Shown here: piece by piece, positions 15,995 to 22,289 of the stretch
Numbering within the stretch: position 1 is the first letter of the stretch
How the letters are laid out: each line of letters starts with the position of its first letter
Source: Clavibacter sp. B3I6
GTDB taxonomy: Bacteria > Actinomycetota > Actinomycetes > Actinomycetales > Microbacteriaceae
Direction: 5' to 3'
Assembly: GCF_030816895.1 (NCBI RefSeq)
Contig: NZ_JAUSYL010000001.1
Span: forward strand, 62,001-126,000
Length of the DNA stretch: 64,000 nt
Notes under the pieces: generated by a model
What the model was told of the DNA's origin: nothing
Database searches by the model: none
Seen by the model: only the letters and a program-made list of their open reading frames with translations
Made by a program: the position numbers and the translations under genes

Positions 15995-17458
15995 TCAGCC
16001 CGCCGACACCCGCCGCCCCTGCACGAAGACGCCCGCGATGGCCGGCTCGCGCAGACCCATGAGCAGCGTGAAGAGGATCTGGTCGGTGGCGCGGGCCTCG
16101 TCGTCCGAGCGGATGCCGTGCGCGAGCGTCAGGGCGAGCGGCTCCCAGAGGTCCGGCGTGATCGTCAGGAAGTCGGCGTCCTTGCCGACGTCGAGGTTGC
16201 CGTAGCGGTCCTCCATGTCGAGGGCGCGGGCGCCCGCGAGGGTGCCGGTGAACAGGAGCTCCGCAGCGTCGAGCTCGACGCCCTCGTCGCCCGGCTCCGA
16301 GAGGTGCACCTTGAACGCATCGTTGAGCACGCGTGAGATGAGCCACTCGTCGCCGGCGCCGACGTCGGATCCGAGGGCCACGTTCACGCCCGAGGCGACC
16401 GTGCGCCGCCACGGCATGGTGCCGGAGCCCAGGAACTGCTGCGACGTCGGGCAGTGCGCGATGCTGCTGCCGGTCTCGCGGAGGCGCGCGAGCTCGGAGT
16501 CCTGGCAGTGCACCGCGTGCGCGAGCACGCTCCGGCGGCCGAGGAGGCTGGATCCGCCGCGCGCGGACCCGGGCAGGAACCGCCCGTCGTAGGTGTCGAG
16601 GTAGGTGTCCGTGCCGTAGACCTCCCGGACGGCGGCGATCTCGCCCGTGCCCGGCCGGTCGTTCTCGTTGAGGTGCGAGTGGAAGTAGACGCCCTCGCCG
16701 CGCGCCACGTCGTACAGCTCGCCGAGGCCGCGCAGCGTGGTCGGCGTCACGGACAGGCTGAAGCGCGGCACGATCGCGACCTGCAGGAGCGCGGTGGTCG
16801 CGTCCCCGGTGTCGACGGCGTGCCAGCGGTCGATCTCGTCGCACGAGAGGGAGATCGCCGCGTCCTCCGTCGTGAGCAGCGGGGCCGCCGGGCCCGATCC
16901 CACGGTCTGGATCCCGCGCCCGCTGACCAGCCGGAGGCCCGCGTCGCGGGACGCCTCGAACAGCGCGTCCTGGGCGTGGGGGAAGGCGGACCCGAACACC
17001 AGCGCGCTCGTCGTGCCCGCCATGATCCGGCGGCGCGTGAAGTCGTGCGCGATCATGCGCGCGAAGCCCTCGTCCTCGAGGCGCGCCTCCGACGGGAACA
17101 CGCACGAGTCCAGCCACTCGAGCAGCTGGCCGCCGCCGTGCGCGCTCGTCGTGTACGTCTGCGGGAAGTGCACGTGCGCGTCCACGAAGCCGGGCAGGAG
17201 GAAGTCCGACGCGTCGCCGTGCACGGGGGCGTCGGCGAAGCGCGCCGGCAGCTCGCGGAACGGGCCGACCCACGCGATGCGGCCCGCGTCGTCCACCGCG
17301 AGCGCGCCGTCGGGGACGGAGACGAGGTGCCGCCGCGCGTCCTGGACGACCGGGGCGCCCGAGATGTGGAGGACGTGGCCGCGGTGCACGGCCCGGCGGC
17401 CGGGGGTGGCGGGGGTCGAGGAGGGGCGGTCGGTGCTCGTGGCGCGGTGGTCGCTCAT
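15995..17458 (-). CDS. guaD: Guanine deaminase
   Basis: 487-residue amidohydrolase from the ATG at 17458. Zinc-site motifs appear in order: VDAHVHFPQT (HxH), HSHLNEN (His), LAHAVHC (His) and LGSDVGAG (Asp), with the guanine-deaminase FPQT segment present. The reaction converts guanine to xanthine and ammonia. Xanthine is the substrate of xanthine dehydrogenase, whose genes lie 5-9 kb away with XdhC, so purine catabolism is a sensible joint role. The first 20 residues are Ser/Thr/Pro-rich. The frame is open for another 46 codons upstream, without a better start. Confidence 0.85.
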   Translation of the reverse strand: MSDHRATSTDRPSSTPATPGRRAVHRGHVLHISGAPVVQDARRHLVSVPDGALAVDDAGRIAWVGPFRELPARFADAPVHGDASDFLLPGFVDAHVHFPQTYTTSAHGGGQLLEWLDSCVFPSEARLEDEGFARMIAHDFTRRRIMAGTTSALVFGSAFPHAQDALFEASRDAGLRLVSGRGIQTVGSGPAAPLLTTEDAAISLSCDEIDRWHAVDTGDATTALLQVAIVPRFSLSVTPTTLRGLGELYDVARGEGVYFHSHLNENDRPGTGEIAAVREVYGTDTYLDTYDGRFLPGSARGGSSLLGRRSVLAHAVHCQDSELARLRETGSSIAHCPTSQQFLGSGTMPWRRTVASGVNVALGSDVGAGDEWLISRVLNDAFKVHLSEPGDEGVELDAAELLFTGTLAGARALDMEDRYGNLDVGKDADFLTITPDLWEPLALTLAHGIRSDDEARATDQILFTLLMGLREPAIAGVFVQGRRVSAG

Positions 17459-17636
17459 GCGGATCCGTTCGCTCGGCGGGCGGGGGACGACGGGGCGCCC
17501 GCGTCCGGCGAGGTGCGTCGACATGCTGCCGGTGCGCCCGCGTGGAGGCCGGCGGGAGAGCCCTCGACATGATGGTCGCACTCCCGGCTGGGGCACGCGC
17601 CGGGCGCACCGACATGCGGAGTCACCCAGCGAGCCG

Positions 17637-18233
17637 TCACACGGAGCGCGCTGCGTCCTCCGCGTCGAGCAGGGGCATGAGGAGGGCGTCGATGCGGGCG
17701 AGGCGCCGCGGGGTCATCACGTGGAGCGCCACGATCACCGCCGCGAGACCGAGGGCGAGCGCCCACGCGTACCAGGGGCCGCCGAGCACGCCCCACACGA
17801 CCCCTCCGACGACGAGCGCCCCGCCGAGGACGGACAGCAGCGGGGCCACCTCGGCCTCCGCGGACGCGCGGCGGCGGAGCAGGGCGCCCGTCCACGCCTC
17901 GACGTCGGCTCCGGGAGGCAGGCGGCCGTCCTCGACGGCCTCGGTGAGATCCAACCCGTCGGGCCCGGCGTCCGCGCGGGCGCGGATGCGGCGGAGGACG
18001 ACGCCCAGGATCACCCCGCTGACGGCGGCGAGCACGGCGCGCGTGATCAGACGCTCGGGGCGCAGCGCGTCCTCGCCGAGGGACAGGTCGACGAGCGTGT
18101 GCACGACGACGTACCCGATGACGACGGGGAGGACGAGGAGCGCGACCGGACCCCCGAGCCAGCGGCGGCGGAGGCGGCGCCATCGGCCGTGGGGGGCCAC
18201 TGGCGACGGGGCGCCCTCCGGCGAGGACGTCAC
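17637..18233 (-). CDS. Membrane protein, paralogue A of a tandem triplet
   Basis: 198 residues. Order of parts: basic N-terminus, two membrane helices (about 30-50 and 65-82), a soluble linker with EAVEDGRLPPGADVEAWTGAL, two more helices (about 130-165), and a C-terminal RIDALLMPL segment. The same layout recurs in the two genes upstream, so this is a tandem family. I do not recognise the family or a function. The GTG start overlaps the stop of paralogue B (GTGA at 18230-18233), so it is translationally coupled. Confidence 0.7.
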   Translation of the reverse strand: MTSSPEGAPSPVAPHGRWRRLRRRWLGGPVALLVLPVVIGYVVVHTLVDLSLGEDALRPERLITRAVLAAVSGVILGVVLRRIRARADAGPDGLDLTEAVEDGRLPPGADVEAWTGALLRRRASAEAEVAPLLSVLGGALVVGGVVWGVLGGPWYAWALALGLAAVIVALHVMTPRRLARIDALLMPLLDAEDAARSV

Positions 18234-18814
18234 GCGGACACGCCGCCCGACGGGGGCGAGGCCCGGACGGACGATGACGCGGCCCGGTCGTCACGCTCGC
18301 GGACCTGCTGGAGGAGGGCCTCGATGCGCGGCAGGGCGCGCCGTGCCTGCAGGACGACGCCGATCCCGAGGCCCACGAGCACGACGATGGCGAACCAGCC
18401 GACCGGGCTGCCGGGATCGAGCACGACGAGCGCGATGCCCATGGCGGCGAACACGAGGAGGACGAGCGGCGTCAGCCACACGCTGCGGCGGGACTGGCCG
18501 CGGCGCCACTTGAGGGCCGGGATCCAGACGGCCGGCTCGGCCGCCAGCGGGGCCTTCCCCGTCCGGATCGCCGCCGTGATGTCCGCCGAGGTCGACGCGC
18601 CGCCGTTGCGGCGGCGCTGCCATGCGACGACGGCGACCATGGCGCCTCCGAACAGGAGCGACCCGACGAGGCGCAGGACGACGCCGATCACGGACAGCCC
18701 GTCGCCCGTGATCAGCAGATCGATGACCGTGCGGACCACGAAGTAGACGGCCGTGACGATGAGGAACACGCTGCTCAGCGACGCGCGCTCGATGCGCTCC
18801 TGCAGCCCCCTCAC
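18230..18814 (-). CDS. Membrane protein, paralogue B of the triplet (start uncertain)
   Basis: From GTG 18814 the product is 194 residues (MRGLQERIERASL), with the family layout: two helices, a linker with ITAAIRTGKAPLAAEPAVWIPAL, two helices, and RIEALLQQV. That GTG has no ribosome site. Forty-four bases upstream, ATG 18858 has GAGGAGACACG in front, like the start of paralogue C, but its frame stops after 15 codons exactly at this GTG. Either a short leader is translated first, or one base has been lost between 18811 and 18858 and the true protein is about 209 residues. As sequenced, the frame is also open upstream into paralogue C without a stop. Confidence 0.6.
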   Translation of the reverse strand: MRGLQERIERASLSSVFLIVTAVYFVVRTVIDLLITGDGLSVIGVVLRLVGSLLFGGAMVAVVAWQRRRNGGASTSADITAAIRTGKAPLAAEPAVWIPALKWRRGQSRRSVWLTPLVLLVFAAMGIALVVLDPGSPVGWFAIVVLVGLGIGVVLQARRALPRIEALLQQVRERDDRAASSSVRASPPSGGVSA

Positions 18815-18858
18815 GAGATGCGGGCCGGGGCGGTGTCGGGGCGGGCGCGGTGCGTCAT
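18811..18858 (-). CDS. 15-codon leader or broken N-terminus of paralogue B
   Basis: ATG 18858 follows a good ribosome site (GAGGAG) and opens MTHRARPDTAPARIS, whose TGA overlaps GTG 18814. Paralogue C starts the same way (GAGGAGGCCCG then ATGAC). A gained base anywhere inside this stretch would join it in frame to the rest of paralogue B. Confidence 0.35.
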   Translation of the reverse strand: MTHRARPDTAPARIS

Positions 18859-18906
18859 CGTGTCTCCTCGCGTGCGGGGCGCCGGGTCCGTGGGCCCCGC
18901 AGCACG

Positions 18907-18917
18907 ACCCTATCCAG
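18907..18917 (-). promoter_or_regulatory. Repeated promoter element CTGGATAGGGT (copy 1)
   Basis: On the minus strand CTGGATAGGGT contains a TAGGGT -10 box, 49 bases before ATG 18858. The identical 11-mer lies 69 bases before paralogue C. It overlaps the TAG (18910-18912) that would end paralogue C in the corrected frame, so paralogue B seems to have its own promoter. Confidence 0.5.
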
Positions 18918-19567
18918 CGGCCGGCGGGATCCGATCCCCGGGCGCGGGCGGCGTCCATGCGGCGCGCTCCTCGGCGTCCTGCCGGCTGCGCTCCCTGGAG
19001 CGGGATGAGGAGGGCGTCCACGCGGTCGCGGCGGAAGGGGCGGGACACGATGTGCCACGCGGACCAGGTGACGAGGACCGCGAGCGCGACGAGAGCCACC
19101 GCGTCGGCGGCACCGCGCGGGTCGCCGTCCCCGCCGCGCGCCGGGAGGACGACCAGGAACGCCACGCCGACGACGAGCACGAGCGCGACGGGCATGCCCC
19201 AGGTCTCCTGGCGGATCTCGTGACGGCGGCGCTCCAGCGCGCGGAGCCAGGCGGACGCGTCGGCGCCCGCGGGCAGCTCGCCGTCCTCGACCGCCTCCGA
19301 CACCTCGACCTCGCGCGGGGCACCGGGCCGGAGGCGCGCGCGGATGCGGCGCGACCCGACCGCCAGGGTCCCGAAGAGCAAGGCGAAGCCGATCCGGAGG
19401 ACGAGGGCGCCCGACCCCTCCGACGGCCCGTCCGCGTCGAGCGCCCAGAGCCAGGCGTAGAACAGGGCGGCGATCACGAGCGCCTGGACGGCGGCCGGGG
19501 CGTCGGCCCAGGTGCGACGTAGCCGTCGGAACAGCGGCTGACGGCGCTCGGGAGCGGTCGTGGTCAT
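18910..19567 (-). pseudogene. Membrane protein, paralogue C, apparent frameshift near its 3' end
   Basis: Starts MTTTAPERRQ at 19567 and follows the family layout: helices at about 25-45 and 55-70, linker EAVEDGELPAGADASAWLRAL, helices at about 125-165, and RVDALLIPLQ. After that the frame as sequenced continues GAQPAGRR and on, with no stop, into paralogue B (a 445-residue frame ending at 18230). Removing one base from the GGG run on the coding strand (18993-18995) instead gives a natural acidic tail, QERSRQDAEERAAW, and a TAG at 18910, for 218 residues. A one-base insertion, real or from sequencing, is the simplest reading. Function unknown. Confidence 0.55.
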
Positions 19568-19635
19568 CGGGCCTCCTCGTCCAGCGCGGCGGATGCGGCG
19601 CACGGCACCGAGGGAGCCCCCCGGCATCCGGGCCC

Positions 19636-19646
19636 ACCCTATCCAG
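19636..19646 (-). promoter_or_regulatory. Repeated promoter element CTGGATAGGGT (copy 2)
   Basis: The same 11-mer as at 18907-18917, 69 bases before the ATG of paralogue C at 19567, with TAGGGT as the -10 box. The pair suggests that promoter and gene were duplicated together. Confidence 0.5.
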
Positions 19647-19847
19647 GCGGCCGCCGGGGCGTGACGCGGGCGGTAGCATGCGCGCGCCGGCGGTCGGCGG
19701 CACCGCGGACCGGTGCCTGGGCGGATCCGGCCCCCGGTCGTGGCAGGCTGGGCGCCGAAGGGCACACGTCCCGTCCTCACATCCCGTCCCATCCCGCCGT
19801 CCACCCGCCCCGCGCCCGCTCGCCGGCGCGTCCGTCCCGGAGGTGCC

Positions 19848-20954
19848 GTGCTCGAGATCGCCGCTGAGGTGCTCGACGCCCTCGCCGACGGCCGCCGCCT
19901 CGCGGTCGCCTGCGTGACCGACGTGCTCGGCAGCGCGCCGCGCACCGCCGGCACGGCGATGGCCGTGGACGACCGGGGCCGCGTCATCGGATCCATCTCC
20001 GGCGGGTGCGTCGAGGGCGCGGTCGTCGAGGTCGCCGCGGGCGTGCTCGACGACGGGGTCCCCGTGCTCACGTCCTTCGGCGTCAGCGACGACGACGCGT
20101 TCCAGGTCGGCCTCACCTGCGGCGGGCGGATCGGCGTGGTCGTGGTGGAGGTCGCCCCGTCGGGGGATGCGCGCTCGCCCGTGCCGGACGCCGTGCGCGC
20201 CGCCCTCGAGGACGCCCGTGCCGGCCGCGGCGCAGCGCTCGCCCTCGTGCTGGAGGGCCCGACGGCCGGCACGTGGATCACGGCCGCCCCCGACCCCGAC
20301 GTCGACGCGGCCGTCGGCGCCGACCCCGCCCGGCGGATCCGCGCCGAGCTCGCCGCCCGCCTCGCCGCCGGCCGCTCGGGCACCACCGAGGTCGACTGCG
20401 CCGACGGACCGCTCCGGGTGCTGCACCTCGTCGCCGCGCCGCCGCCGCGCCTGCTCGTCTTCGGCGCCGTCGACTTCTCCGCCGCCCTCGCGGACGCCGC
20501 CGCGCTCCTCGGCTACCGGGTCACCGTGTGCGACGCCCGGCCCGCCTTCGCCACCCGCGCGCGCTTCCCGTCGGCGCACGAGGTGGTCGCCGAGTGGCCC
20601 GACGAGTACCTGGCCCGCACCGAGGTCGACGCCCGCACCGTGATCTGCGTGCTCACCCACGACGACCGCTTCGACGTGCCGCTCCTCGTCGCCGCGCTCC
20701 GCCTGCCCGTCGCGTTCGTCGGGGCGATGGGAAACCGCACGACGCACGAGCGCCGCCGCGCCCGCCTCGTGGAGGAGGGCCTGACCGACGCGGAGCTCGC
20801 GCGGCTCCGGTCGCCCATCGGCCTCGACATCGGCGCGAGCACGCCGGGGGAGACGGCCGTCTCGATCCTCGCGGAGGTGCTCGCGGCCCGCGCCGGCGCC
20901 GCGGGCGCACCGCTCACCACCACCACCGGGCCGATCCACGGGGAGACCTCATGA
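19848..20954 (+). CDS. XdhC/CoxI-family protein
   Basis: 368 residues. GTG 19848 was chosen because CCCGGAGG lies five bases upstream; the frame is open for 45 more codons. The N-terminal XdhC domain has ACVTDVLGSAPRTAG, ISGGCVEGAVVE and FGVSDDDAFQVGLTCGG, with the conserved cysteines. The C-terminal Rossmann half has RLLVFGAVDFSAAL, VTVCDARPAFATRARFPSA, CVLTHDDRFDVP and PIGLDIGASTPGETAVSI. XdhC proteins bind molybdopterin cofactor and load the sulfurated form into xanthine dehydrogenase. The convergent XDH-type genes about 1.3 kb downstream fit. The stop overlaps the permease ATG (ATGA). Confidence 0.87.
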   Translation: MLEIAAEVLDALADGRRLAVACVTDVLGSAPRTAGTAMAVDDRGRVIGSISGGCVEGAVVEVAAGVLDDGVPVLTSFGVSDDDAFQVGLTCGGRIGVVVVEVAPSGDARSPVPDAVRAALEDARAGRGAALALVLEGPTAGTWITAAPDPDVDAAVGADPARRIRAELAARLAAGRSGTTEVDCADGPLRVLHLVAAPPPRLLVFGAVDFSAALADAAALLGYRVTVCDARPAFATRARFPSAHEVVAEWPDEYLARTEVDARTVICVLTHDDRFDVPLLVAALRLPVAFVGAMGNRTTHERRRARLVEEGLTDAELARLRSPIGLDIGASTPGETAVSILAEVLAARAGAAGAPLTTTTGPIHGETS

Positions 20955-22258
20955 CCGCCGCATCCGCCTCCGCCGCGCCCGCCGCCTCGGCCCAGCCCGG
21001 CCTCGCCCGCCGGCTCGGCCTCCTCGACGCCACCGTGCTCGGCCTCGGCGCCATGATCGGCGCCGGCGTCTTCGCCGTGATGCCCGCGGCAGCGCGCGCG
21101 GCCGGCGGCGGGCTCCTCGTCGGGTTGGCGATCGCCGCGGTCGTCGCCTTCTGCAACGCGACCGCGTCCGCGCAGCTCGCGGCCCGCTACCCGTCGTCCG
21201 GTGGCTCGTACCTCTACGGCCGCGAGCGCCTGGGGGAGTGGCCGGGCTTCCTCGCGGGCTGGTCGTTCGTCATCGGGAAGACCGCGAGCTGCGCTGCGAT
21301 GGCCCTCACCTTTGCCGCGTACGCGGTGCCCACGGCATGGCAGCGCCCGGTCGCGGCGCTCGCCGTGGCCGCGCTGGCGGTCGTGGGCTGCCTCGGCGTG
21401 ACCCGCACGGCCCGGCTCGCGCGGGTGATCATCGCGGTCGTCCTCGCGGTCCTCGCGCTCGTGCTCGTGGCGGGCCTCGTCGCGGGCGGCCCGGGCGCGG
21501 CCTCGGGCCCCGCGGCCGGCGTGGTCGACACGACCCCCTACGGCGTGCTCCAGTCCGCGGGCCTGCTGTTCTTCGCCTTCGCGGGATACGCGCGGATCGC
21601 GACCATGGGGGAGGAGGTGCGGGATCCGGCGCGCACCATCCCGCGCGCGATCCTCCTCGCGCTCGGCGGCGCCCTCGTCGTCTACGCGCTCGTCGCCGTG
21701 ACCCTGCTCGGCGTGCTCGGGGAGGCGCGCCTCGCCGGATCCACGGCACCCCTCGCCGACGTCGTGCGCGACGCGGGCTGGGCGTGGGCGGTGCCCGTGG
21801 TCGCGGTGGGCGCGGCCGCCGCCTGCCTCGGCGCGCTGCTGGCCCTCCTCGCCGGGATCGGCCGCACGTCGCTCGCGATGGCACGCGAGGGCGACCTGCC
21901 GCGCGGGCTCGCCGTCGTGCACCCGCGGTACCGGGTGCCGCAGCGGGCCGAGATCGCCGTCGCGGTGGTCGTCGTGGCGCTCGTGCTCACGGTGGACCTC
22001 CGCGGCGTCGTCGGCTTCTCGTCCTTCGGCGTCCTGCTGTACTACGTGGTCGCCAACGCCGCGGCCTTCACGCAGGACCGCGCCGACCGCCGCTACCCGA
22101 AGGCGCTGCAGGTGCTGGGCGTCGTCGGCTGCCTGGTGCTCGTCGCGACCCTGCCGCTGCCGTCGATCGCCGCGGGCGCGGCCGTGCTCGCGGTGGGCGT
22201 CGTCGGGCGGTCGGTCGTGCTCGCCCGGCGTCGTCGCGGATCCGCGCCCGCCGCCTGA
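20951..22258 (+). CDS. APC-superfamily permease
   Basis: 435 residues with about 12 membrane helices. Conserved amino acid-polyamine-organocation motifs are GLGAMIGAGVFAV (helix 1, the unwound substrate-binding stretch), YPSSGGSYLYGRERLGEWPGFLAGW and FFAFAGYARIATMGEEVRDPARTIPRAI (in part). The substrate is unknown. Coupling to XdhC by ATGA overlap and the neighbouring XDH-type genes hint at a purine- or N-heterocycle-related role, though the sequence class is amino acid/amine transport. The gene ends in the first unit of a 13-bp tandem repeat. Confidence 0.82.
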   Translation: MTAASASAAPAASAQPGLARRLGLLDATVLGLGAMIGAGVFAVMPAAARAAGGGLLVGLAIAAVVAFCNATASAQLAARYPSSGGSYLYGRERLGEWPGFLAGWSFVIGKTASCAAMALTFAAYAVPTAWQRPVAALAVAALAVVGCLGVTRTARLARVIIAVVLAVLALVLVAGLVAGGPGAASGPAAGVVDTTPYGVLQSAGLLFFAFAGYARIATMGEEVRDPARTIPRAILLALGGALVVYALVAVTLLGVLGEARLAGSTAPLADVVRDAGWAWAVPVVAVGAAAACLGALLALLAGIGRTSLAMAREGDLPRGLAVVHPRYRVPQRAEIAVAVVVVALVLTVDLRGVVGFSSFGVLLYYVVANAAAFTQDRADRRYPKALQVLGVVGCLVLVATLPLPSIAAGAAVLAVGVVGRSVVLARRRRGSAPAA

Positions 22259-22284
22259 CCCCGCCGCCTGACCCTGCCGCCTGA
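22250..22284. repeat. 13-bp tandem repeat containing stop codons
   Basis: GCCGCCTGA occurs at 22250, 22263 and 22276, exactly 13 bases apart, with CCC(C/T) spacers. The first copy encodes the last two alanines and the stop of the permease. As 13 is not a multiple of three, the three TGA codons fall in three different frames. Confidence 0.7.
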
Positions 22285-22289
22285 TCCGC

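Noticed and set aside
18230..19567. A genuine two-domain fusion of membrane paralogues B and C
   Set aside because: The joining text is out-of-frame in character, a promoter element lies in it, and a one-base change gives a natural end and three proteins of similar size.
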